NCBI RefSeq assembly: GCF_040050925.1
Contig: NZ_CP157390.1
Coordinates: 2,728,001-2,792,000 of the forward strand
Origin: Leifsonia sp. NPDC080035
Lineage (GTDB): Bacteria; Actinomycetota; Actinomycetes; Actinomycetales; Microbacteriaceae
Length of the DNA stretch: 64,000 nt
Direction: 5' to 3'
The translations under genes and the position numbers were made by a program. The notes under the pieces were generated by a model. That model did not search any database and was not told the origin of the DNA. It saw only the letters and a program-made list of their open reading frames with translations. Positions 8,532 through 15,994 of the stretch are shown here, piece after piece. Each line of letters begins with the position of its first letter. The first letter of the stretch is position 1.

Positions 8532-11072
8532 GTGCCTGAGAACTTCTCTCCCGAGAGCGGCGGCGACAACTCGTTCGACGAGTTCCTCGCGCGCTATCTC
8601 GCGGGCGAGCGTGCGCGCGCCGCGCGCTCCATCGACATCAGCCGCTTCCTCAGCCGGCGCGCGCAGGAGCTGCTCGCCGACGCCGGGCGCTTCGCGCTCG
8701 AGCACGGCCACCGCGAGCTGGATTCGCTGCACATCCTGCGCGTCATGGCTCGTCAGGAGCCGGCGGCCGACGCGATGCGACGCATCGGTGTCGACCCCGA
8801 GCGCGTGGCCGCAGCGGCCGAGCGCCGCCTGCCCGCCACCGGTGACCCGATCGACGCCGACGGCGCCTCCATCACCGCGTCCGCGCAGCGCGCGCTCTTC
8901 CACGCCTACCAGGTAGCCCGCGCCTCCGGCAGCACCTACATCGACCCCGAGCACCTCTTCTTCGCGCTCGTGATCGGGCAGGACGCCCCCGCCGGCCAGG
9001 TGCTGCAGGCCGCGGGCGTCACCGCGGACGCGCTCACCAGCGCCATGCGCCAGGGAGCGACGGTGGACGCCGGCGACGCCGGGCCGGCCACCGAGGGCGG
9101 CGACTCCACGACCCCGATGCTCGACAAGTTCGGCACCGACCTGACCGCGCTCGCGCGCGAGGGCAAGCTGGACCCGGTCATCGGCCGGCTCGACGAGATC
9201 GAGCAGACCGTCGAGATCCTCTCCCGCCGGACGAAGAACAACCCCGTGCTGGTCGGCGAGGCCGGCGTCGGCAAGACAGCGATCGTCGAGGGCCTCGCCC
9301 GCGCGATCGTCGCCGGCGACGTGCCGGAGCAGCTGCGCGACAAGACGGTCGTCGCGCTCGACCTGGCCGGGATGGTCGCCGGTACCCGGTACCGCGGCGA
9401 CTTCGAGGAGCGGCTCACCACGCTCATGGACGAGATCAGCGACGGCAAGGACGAGCTGATCGTGTTCATCGACGAGCTGCACACCGTTGTCGGCGCCGGA
9501 GGGTCCGGCGAGTCCGGCGGGATGGACGCGGGCAACATCCTGAAGCCCCGCCTGGCCCGCGGCGACCTGCACCTGGTCGGCGCGACCACGCTCAAGGAGT
9601 ACCGCCGCATCGAGAAGGACCCGGCGCTGGAGCGCCGCTTCCAGCCGGTGCAGGTGGGCGAGCCGAGCGTCGAGGACGCGGTGCTCATCCTGGACGGGCT
9701 GCGCGACGCGTACGAGGAGCACCACGGCGTCACCTACACGCCGGAGGCGGTCCGCGCCGCGGTGGAGCTGTCCGACCGCTACATCTCCGACCGGTTCCTG
9801 CCGGACAAGGCGATCGACCTGATCGACCAGGCCGGCGCCAGGCTGCGCCTCTCGCTCGGCAAGCGCGTCGACGCCTCCGAGCTCATGCAGAAGCTGGCGA
9901 CCCTCGAGTCCGAGAAGAACTCGGCCGTCGCCGCGGAGCACTACGAGGAGGCTTCGCGCCTGCGCGACGAGATCGAGGAGGTGCAGCGCGCGATCGACAG
10001 CGTCGGCAGCGCTCCGCACCCCGAAGCGATCGTGGACGAGGCGGAGATCGCGGCCATCGTGTCGCGTGCCACCGGCATCCCCGTCTCGCGCATCGGCGAG
10101 GCCGACCGTGAGCGTCTCGCCGCGCTGGAGTCGGAGCTGCACGAGCGCGTGATCGGCCAGGACGACGCGGTGACCGCGGTCGCCAAGGCCGTTCGCCGCA
10201 GCCGCACCGGGCTCGGCGACGAGCGCCGCCCCGTCGGTTCGTTCCTGTTCCTCGGCCCGACGGGCGTGGGAAAGACGGAGCTGGCCAAGTCGCTGGCGGC
10301 GTCGTTGTTCGGCGACGAACGCTCGATGATCCGCTTCGACATGAGCGAGTTCGGCGAGCGGCACACGGTCGCCCGCCTGGTCGGCGCCCCTCCCGGGTAC
10401 GTCGGCTACGACGAGGCGGGCCAGCTGACCGAGCGCGTGCGCCGCAACCCGTACTCGGTGATCCTGTTCGACGAGATCGAGAAGGCGCACCCGGACGTGT
10501 TCAACCTGCTCCTGCAGGTGCTGGACGACGGCCGCCTCACCGACGGCCAGGGCCGCACGGTCGACTTCCGCAACGCGGTCGTCATCATGACCTCCAACCT
10601 CGGCTCGGAGTTCCTCGCCTCCCGCAGCGGGGCCCTCGGCTTCGTCGCGGCGGGGTCGGACGGCTTCTCGTCCGACGAGGACATCCGCAACCGGGTGATG
10701 GGCAAGCTCCGCGAGGCCATGCGGCCGGAGTTCCTGAACCGCATCGACGAGATCGTGCTGTTCCGGAAGCTGGACGCGGTGCAGCTGCGCTCGATCGTCC
10801 GCCTGCTGCTGAACGCGACCTCGGCCCGCCTGGCGGCCCGCGGCATCCGCTTCGAGGCCACCGACGCGGCCATCCAGTGGATCGCCGACGCGGGCTACGA
10901 GCCGGAGTACGGCGCCCGCCCGCTGCGCAGGGTCATCCAGCGCGAGGTGGACGACCGCGTCGCCGACCTGCTGGTCGCCGGCTCCGTGAGCGAGGGCGGC
11001 ACGATCGTGGTCGACGCGGCCGACGGTGCGCTCATCGTCCGTCCCCAGGAGGTTCTCGCCACCGCGGCGTGA
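8532..11072 (+). CDS. ClpC/ClpA-like AAA+ ATPase, heat-shock regulated
   Basis: An 846-residue Hsp100 protein. In order: a divergent double Clp_N domain (about residues 30-170), AAA module 1 with Walker A GEAGVGKT (about 242-249), a short UVR-type middle domain (SAVAAEHYEEASRLRDEI) rather than the long ClpB coiled coil, AAA module 2 with GPTGVGKT (about 575-582), and the C-terminal D2-small domain. LGF at about 702-704 sits where ClpA/ClpC carry the ClpP-docking loop, so it probably feeds ClpP rather than acting as a disaggregase. GTG at 8532 follows AGGAG by 5 nt. The HAIR operator indicates HspR control, which is more usual for clpB. The divergent N-domain suggests a second, stress-specific ClpC paralogue. 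Confidence 0.88.
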   Translation: MPENFSPESGGDNSFDEFLARYLAGERARAARSIDISRFLSRRAQELLADAGRFALEHGHRELDSLHILRVMARQEPAADAMRRIGVDPERVAAAAERRLPATGDPIDADGASITASAQRALFHAYQVARASGSTYIDPEHLFFALVIGQDAPAGQVLQAAGVTADALTSAMRQGATVDAGDAGPATEGGDSTTPMLDKFGTDLTALAREGKLDPVIGRLDEIEQTVEILSRRTKNNPVLVGEAGVGKTAIVEGLARAIVAGDVPEQLRDKTVVALDLAGMVAGTRYRGDFEERLTTLMDEISDGKDELIVFIDELHTVVGAGGSGESGGMDAGNILKPRLARGDLHLVGATTLKEYRRIEKDPALERRFQPVQVGEPSVEDAVLILDGLRDAYEEHHGVTYTPEAVRAAVELSDRYISDRFLPDKAIDLIDQAGARLRLSLGKRVDASELMQKLATLESEKNSAVAAEHYEEASRLRDEIEEVQRAIDSVGSAPHPEAIVDEAEIAAIVSRATGIPVSRIGEADRERLAALESELHERVIGQDDAVTAVAKAVRRSRTGLGDERRPVGSFLFLGPTGVGKTELAKSLAASLFGDERSMIRFDMSEFGERHTVARLVGAPPGYVGYDEAGQLTERVRRNPYSVILFDEIEKAHPDVFNLLLQVLDDGRLTDGQGRTVDFRNAVVIMTSNLGSEFLASRSGALGFVAAGSDGFSSDEDIRNRVMGKLREAMRPEFLNRIDEIVLFRKLDAVQLRSIVRLLLNATSARLAARGIRFEATDAAIQWIADAGYEPEYGARPLRRVIQREVDDRVADLLVAGSVSEGGTIVVDAADGALIVRPQEVLATAA

Positions 11073-11088
11073 CCCGCATCAACACGAA

Positions 11089-11122
11089 AGAGGCGTCGTC
11101 CCCGAGAGGGGGCGGCGCCTCT
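11089..11122. terminator. Hairpin terminator between clp and the nuclease-like gene
   Basis: AGAGGCGTCGTCCCC, a GAGA loop, then GGGGGCGGCGCCTCT form a 15-bp stem with two non-Watson-Crick pairs. It lies between the convergent stops of the Clp ATPase (11072) and the HsdR_N-like gene (11140). Confidence 0.7.
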
Positions 11123-11139
11123 GTCGCGTCCGGCGGTCG

Positions 11140-12231
11140 CTAGGCGTATCGGCGGACGGCGGCGCGGATATCGTCGGCGTACTTGTAGATTTCGTCGAGC
11201 GAGCCGAGTTCGTAACGCGTTTCGTTCTTTTCGACGTCGAAGAGACCGATGTACTTCTTCGTCTTCGAATTGAAATGCAGTCGTGCGATCGGCTTTCTGT
11301 TGTTGTCGTCGAGGAGGACGGCGAAGTATGACTTGGAATCGCGCTGCGCGATCCGCTGGGGCTTGACCTCGCTACATGCGATGGCCTTCACGATCTGATA
11401 CCCCTCGAGTTCTTCGAGCGTCGTCTCGATCTCGGTGTCCCCGTGAATGTCGTCTTGAGCCGGTCCATGACTCGAGACAGCTTCCTGCGGAGCGGCGTCG
11501 ACGGTGGCGTAGTTGGAACTGCCGAGCGCCGTCTTCAGCCGTTCGTTGACCTGATCATTGAGGAACTGCTTCGTGGCCTTGGCGACCAAGGGCGTGAACT
11601 GATCACGAACCCGCTGGGTGATGGAGCCTTCGTACACGCGGCTCGTGAAGAACCGCACCCATTCGTCGTCAGGCTCGCGGAACTGCGCGCCGAGCGACCT
11701 CTTGATCTGGCCGATGTACTTGAGCTCACCGGCGGCGTTGATGATGGAATCGAGGTCGAACGCATCCTTCGTCAGCTTTCTGAGCTCTGGAATGAGCGTG
11801 TCGTCGATGTCGAGCAGGTCGAGCACGAGGAACGGCTTGTCGTCCATGCGGTTCGGTGCGTCGAGGTCCGTGTAGAACTGGTAGGTTTCACCGTTCGTGA
11901 GGATGGCCACTCGGGCATTCGTCACTGCGAAATAGCGGTAGAGCTGCGAGGCGTTCTCGATCGTCAGCGCTTCGTTGGACTTCTTGCATTCGATCAGCAT
12001 CTGGACCTCGCCATCGCGCATGATCGCGTAGTCGATCTTCTCGCCCTTCTTGATGCCAACGTCCGCAGTGAACTCGGGCACCACTTCGAGAGGGTTGAAG
12101 ACGTCGTAACCGAGGACCGTCGAGATGAACGGCATCACGAATGCGTTCTTTGTTGCCTCTTCGGTGTGAATCGCGTCTCGCTGGTTTCTCACCTTTTGCG
12201 CCATCGCCGCGAGCACTTCTGCGAAATCCAT
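11140..12231 (-). CDS. Orphan type I restriction R-subunit N-domain protein (PD-(D/E)xK nuclease-like)
   Basis: A 363-residue protein. The N-terminal half matches the HSDR_N/type I restriction endonuclease domain: a PLEVVPEF strand, then KIDYAI (Asp67) and QMLIECKK (Glu81, Lys83), giving the D...ExK catalytic arrangement. The rest has no helicase motifs, so it is not an HsdR subunit, and no hsdM or hsdS lies nearby. The C-terminus (FAVLLDDNNRKPIARLHFN to the end) is a conserved tail I recall in solitary proteins of this class, function unknown. The gene is visibly less GC-rich at third positions than its neighbours and is probably acquired. Its own promoter may use TATTCT at 12259-12264 (complement). 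A defence role is possible but unproven. Confidence 0.75.
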   Translation of the reverse strand: MDFAEVLAAMAQKVRNQRDAIHTEEATKNAFVMPFISTVLGYDVFNPLEVVPEFTADVGIKKGEKIDYAIMRDGEVQMLIECKKSNEALTIENASQLYRYFAVTNARVAILTNGETYQFYTDLDAPNRMDDKPFLVLDLLDIDDTLIPELRKLTKDAFDLDSIINAAGELKYIGQIKRSLGAQFREPDDEWVRFFTSRVYEGSITQRVRDQFTPLVAKATKQFLNDQVNERLKTALGSSNYATVDAAPQEAVSSHGPAQDDIHGDTEIETTLEELEGYQIVKAIACSEVKPQRIAQRDSKSYFAVLLDDNNRKPIARLHFNSKTKKYIGLFDVEKNETRYELGSLDEIYKYADDIRAAVRRYA

Positions 12232-12487
12232 TCTCTGCCTTTCTACGCGTGCTCTCAGAGAATACCGACCCGTATCCCTTGAATCGTTTACCGCGGCGGG
12301 AACACACTCGAACTGGGGACAGCGAGGGGACGCGACACGCCGTCTCGACGGCCTCGCCGCGGCATGTCGCGACCTCTCAACCCAAATGGCCGTCGCGTAC
12401 CACGGGCCGCCCGTCCCTGAAAGGCTCCAAACAAGCTCTCGCCATTCGCCAACCTGGTACCCAGAAACGGCTGGGACCGTGGAGGCC

Positions 12488-15049
12488 GTGCCCCCTCAGG
12501 ACAGATTCCCCAACTCCCCGCGCCTTCAGGCCCTCGATGAGAGGATCGCGCCGCTGAAGCGGTTCGAGCTGCGCACTCCGCGCACCCGCAACCAGGCGAT
12601 CCTGCAGTTCCTCGGGCTCGCCGTCGTCGCAGCGGTGCTCATGTCGCTGTTCTTCCTTCCGGGTTTCCTGGGAGCCGGGGTGGCCGCCGCGGCGGGCATC
12701 AGCGACTTCAACCAGCTGCCGTCGAACCTGAACATCCAGCAGTTCGCGCAGAACTCGACGGTGTACGCGAAGCAGGGCGGTAAGGATGTGCCGATCGCGC
12801 AGTTCTACGCGCAGAACCGGCAGGACGTGAGCTGGAACGACGTCTCCCAGAACGTCAAGGACGCGGTGATCGCCGCCGAGGATCCCCGCTACTACAGCGA
12901 GGGTGCCGTCGACGTGTTCGGCACCGTGCGCGGTGCGCTCTCGACCGTGATCGGCGGCGACGTGCAGGGCGGGTCCTCGATCACGCAGCAGTACGTCAAG
13001 AACGTCGAGGTCGAGAAGTGCGAGGCGCTCACCGACCAGAAGAAGGTGCAGGCCTGCTACGACGACGCGGCCGGCGTGACCCTGCAGCGCAAGGTGCAGG
13101 AGATGCGGTACGCGGTCGGGCTGGAGAAGAAGTACAGCAAGCAGCAGATCCTGATGGGGTACCTGAACGTCGTCGGCTTCGGCGGCCAGACCTACGGCAT
13201 CCAGGCGGCGGCGCAGTATTACTTCAACACCTCGGCCAAGAACCTGACGCTGCCGCAGGCGGCGACGCTCGTCGCGATCGTGAACAACCCCGCGAACCTG
13301 CGCATCGACGAGCCGAAGAACGCGGACAACGGCGCCGCGAACGGCTACAAGCTCACCAAGGAACGACGCGACTACGTGCTCGACCGGATGTACGTGAACC
13401 GTAAGATCACGGCAGCAGACCGGGACGCGGCGAAGAAGACGCCCATCCAGCCGGTGATCACGCCGACCACCTCGGGCTGCACGACCGCCGCGAAGTACAA
13501 CGCGGCCTTCTTCTGCGACTACGTGCGCGACGTGATCCTGAACGACTCGGCCTACGGCACGACCAGCGACGAGCGCTGGGGGACGCTGAACCGCGGCGGC
13601 CTCAAGATCTACACGACGCTGAACCTCGACCTGCAGGCCGTGGCGCAGCAGTCGCTCAGCAAGCACATCCCCGCCTCCCGTCCGGACATCGACCTGGGAG
13701 CGTCCAACGTCTCGGTGGAGCTCGGGACGGGACGAATCGTGACGATGGTCCAGAACAAGTCCTTCAACAACACCGACCAACCGGTCGACGGTGCGACCGC
13801 GGTGAACTACAACACCGACGAGGCGTACGGTGGCTCCGAGGGCTTCCAGACGGGATCCACGTTCAAGGCGTTCGACCTCGCCGGCTGGCTGGAGGGCGGC
13901 CACAGCCTGTACGAGTCCGTCGACGCCTCCCAGCACACCTTCCCGATGTCGGACTTCCACAGCACCTGCGGAGACGTGTCCGGGCCGGACTGGCCGGTGT
14001 CGAACGACGAGGGCTCCGCGAGCAGGCTGTCGGTGATGAGCGCGACCGCCGAATCGGTGAACACCGCGTTCGCGATGATGGCGACGCAGACCGACCTGTG
14101 CAGCATCCTGAACGCGGCCAAGTCGCTCGGCGTGCACACGGCGAAGACCGGAGGGACGCTGAATTCGTACCCGTCGATGATTCTCGGCACGAACAACATC
14201 GCGCCGCTGACCATGGCGACGGCGTACGCCGGCATCGCGAACGGCGGCCAGGTGTGCACGCCGGTCGCGATCGACAAGGTGCTGAACGCGGACGGCTCCC
14301 CGCACAAGGTGAGCGCGAGCACCTGCACGCAGGGGATGCCGAAGAACATCGCCGCGGGCGTCAGCTACGCGCTCCAGGGCGTGATGAAGGACGGCACCGC
14401 GACCAGCGCGAACCCCTGGGACGGCACGCCCATCATGGGCAAGACCGGCACGACCGACGACTCCCTGCAGAACTGGCTGATCACCTCGACCACCAAGGTC
14501 GCGCAGGCGACCTGGGTCGGCAACGTCTCCGGGGACACGCCGCTGCGCAGCCTCGACTTCGACGGGATCGGCGGCGGCGACGTCAAGTTCTCGATCGTCG
14601 AGCCGATCCAGGCGGCCCTCGACCAGCTCTACGGCGGGGACGACTTCCCCGAGCCGGACAACTCGATGCTGTACGGCAGCCAGGTGACCGTCCCCGACGT
14701 CGCCGGCAAGTCGCCCGCCGAGGCGCAGAAGCTGCTGGAGGGCCTGGGGCTGACCGTCCAGGTCGATTCGACCCCGGTCGCCAGCGACCAGCCGGCGGGC
14801 ACGGTCGCGGGCACGGACCCCTCGGCGGGATCGGACGTCGACCCGGGAGCGACGGTGACCATCCAGGTCAGCTCCGGGCAGCAGACGGGGTCGACGGCGC
14901 CGCCCACCGGACCGCCGACGCCGAGCTCCACACCGTCGCCCGGAAAGACGGACGGCAGCGGCGGAACCGGTAGCGGCGGCGGCACCGGGGGTGGGGGCAC
15001 CGGTACCGGCGGCACCGGCGGCACCGGCACCGGCGGCGGGAACGGCTAG
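12488..15049 (+). CDS. Bifunctional class A penicillin-binding protein with PASTA domain
   Basis: A peptidoglycan glycosyltransferase/transpeptidase of about 853 residues. After a cytoplasmic stretch and one TM helix (LQFLGLAVVAAVLMSLFFL) comes the GT51 domain with AAEDPRYYSEGAVD (catalytic Glu about 131) and GGSSITQQYVKN. The transpeptidase follows, with STFK (Ser about 457), SVN (about 523) and KTG (about 652). One PASTA domain (VTVPDVAGKSPAEAQKLLEG) and a low-complexity Gly/Thr tail end the protein. The upstream ATG at 12386 would add 34 residues in poor codon context without a ribosome site, so GTG 12488 is preferred but not certain. The stop codon TAG overlaps the TAG of the opposite-strand glycosylase within one CTAG. 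Confidence 0.87.
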   Translation: MPPQDRFPNSPRLQALDERIAPLKRFELRTPRTRNQAILQFLGLAVVAAVLMSLFFLPGFLGAGVAAAAGISDFNQLPSNLNIQQFAQNSTVYAKQGGKDVPIAQFYAQNRQDVSWNDVSQNVKDAVIAAEDPRYYSEGAVDVFGTVRGALSTVIGGDVQGGSSITQQYVKNVEVEKCEALTDQKKVQACYDDAAGVTLQRKVQEMRYAVGLEKKYSKQQILMGYLNVVGFGGQTYGIQAAAQYYFNTSAKNLTLPQAATLVAIVNNPANLRIDEPKNADNGAANGYKLTKERRDYVLDRMYVNRKITAADRDAAKKTPIQPVITPTTSGCTTAAKYNAAFFCDYVRDVILNDSAYGTTSDERWGTLNRGGLKIYTTLNLDLQAVAQQSLSKHIPASRPDIDLGASNVSVELGTGRIVTMVQNKSFNNTDQPVDGATAVNYNTDEAYGGSEGFQTGSTFKAFDLAGWLEGGHSLYESVDASQHTFPMSDFHSTCGDVSGPDWPVSNDEGSASRLSVMSATAESVNTAFAMMATQTDLCSILNAAKSLGVHTAKTGGTLNSYPSMILGTNNIAPLTMATAYAGIANGGQVCTPVAIDKVLNADGSPHKVSASTCTQGMPKNIAAGVSYALQGVMKDGTATSANPWDGTPIMGKTGTTDDSLQNWLITSTTKVAQATWVGNVSGDTPLRSLDFDGIGGGDVKFSIVEPIQAALDQLYGGDDFPEPDNSMLYGSQVTVPDVAGKSPAEAQKLLEGLGLTVQVDSTPVASDQPAGTVAGTDPSAGSDVDPGATVTIQVSSGQQTGSTAPPTGPPTPSSTPSPGKTDGSGGTGSGGGTGGGGTGTGGTGGTGTGGGNG

Positions 15050-15915
15050 ACCCGGGCCGTCTCGGTCCCGAGCCAGGCGGTGAGGATGCGCGCCCGAAGC
15101 GCGTTCGCGCGGTCGGCGAAGCCGCGCTGGCGGCGGACGTACTCCGCCTTGCCCTCGGGCGTCTCGATCCGCACCGGGTCCGCGCCCCACGGCCGCATGT
15201 CGTAGGGCGAGGCCTGCATGTCGAGAAGCCGGATGTCGCGCGCCAGCTCGAACGCGTCAAGCAGCAGCTCGCCCGGCACCAGCGGGCCGAGCTTCATCGC
15301 CCACTTGTACACATCCATCCCCGCGTGCAGGCAGCCCGGCTGCTCCAGCTCCGGCTGCGTCTCGCGGGTCGGCGCGAAGCGGTTGCGCGGCACGGCATCC
15401 GGTGTGAAGAACCGGAACGCGTCGATGTGGGTGCAGCGCAGCTCGTGCGACTCGACGACGGCGTCCGTCCCCGACTGGCCGAGGCGCAGCGGAACGGGAT
15501 GGCGGTGCTCGTCCTGCCGGTAGACCATCGCCCACTCGTGCAGCCCGAAGCAGCCGAACTGGCCGGGGCGGGATGCGGTCGAACGCAGGATGCGCTCGAC
15601 GACACCCAGCATCGGCGCCTTCTCGCGCTCCATCCCGACGCGATCGACCACGAGGCCGTCGGGCGTCTCGCCCTGCGCGTACCAGCGCCAGGATGCGCGC
15701 GGCTCGCCGGCCGCCTCGGCCAGCTCCACGCCCGGGCCGGGATGCCAGCGGCGCAGGACGCCGGGGGAGTACGAGTAGTAGGTGAAGAGGAAATCCTCCA
15801 CCGGGTGTTTCTCGCCCCGCGCGGCGCGGGCGCGGTGACCGGCGGTCAGGGCGTCGGCGCGCTCGGCGTGCGCGGCCTCGCGGGCGCGCCACTCAGCGGG
15901 GGGAAGCAGGATCAC
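15046..15915 (-). CDS. 3-methyladenine DNA glycosylase family protein (actinobacterial type)
   Basis: A 289-residue protein with the HPVEDFLFTYYS stretch and a RRWHPGPG motif that I recognise from actinobacterial proteins annotated as 3-methyladenine DNA glycosylases. The name is inherited from annotation; I see no helix-hairpin-helix motif, so the activity is uncertain. GTG at 15915 is preferred because it gives the usual MILLPPAEWRAR-like start; 7 nt upstream on the coding strand is TATCCT, a possible leaderless -10 that lies inside the 22-bp direct repeat. It was probably once directly downstream of the HD-hydrolase gene at 18504, before the TPR gene entered between them. Its stop overlaps the PBP stop. 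Confidence 0.65.
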   Translation of the reverse strand: MILLPPAEWRAREAAHAERADALTAGHRARAARGEKHPVEDFLFTYYSYSPGVLRRWHPGPGVELAEAAGEPRASWRWYAQGETPDGLVVDRVGMEREKAPMLGVVERILRSTASRPGQFGCFGLHEWAMVYRQDEHRHPVPLRLGQSGTDAVVESHELRCTHIDAFRFFTPDAVPRNRFAPTRETQPELEQPGCLHAGMDVYKWAMKLGPLVPGELLLDAFELARDIRLLDMQASPYDMRPWGADPVRIETPEGKAEYVRRQRGFADRANALRARILTAWLGTETARV

Positions 15916-15919
15916 CCTG

Positions 15920-15941
15920 TCGAGGATACGAGGTCGGTCAG
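15920..15941. repeat. 22-bp direct repeat, left copy (flanks TPR gene)
   Basis: The sequence TCGAGGATACGAGG followed by TCGGTCAG is identical base for base to 18486-18507. The flanking bases differ on both sides, so the repeat is exactly 22 bp. It reads as the 3' end of the HD-hydrolase gene (TGA complement) plus the spacer that precedes the glycosylase start. The copies bound a 2.5-kb lower-GC segment. Confidence 0.9.
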
Positions 15942-15994
15942 GGTGCCTCCAATGGGTGCTCGCGGGCGATTCGGACCTTTGGGACAATTCAATA

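Noticed and set aside
12386..12487. N-terminal extension of the penicillin-binding protein from ATG 12386
   Set aside because: The stretch has atypical codons (AGG, ACA, CCA), no ribosome site and no family counterpart, so it reads as upstream non-coding DNA.
12232..12487. Possible small gene or RNA in the gap between the nuclease-like gene and the PBP
   Set aside because: No frame with a start, ribosome site and normal codon use, and no convincing RNA fold by eye; it holds only promoter candidates.
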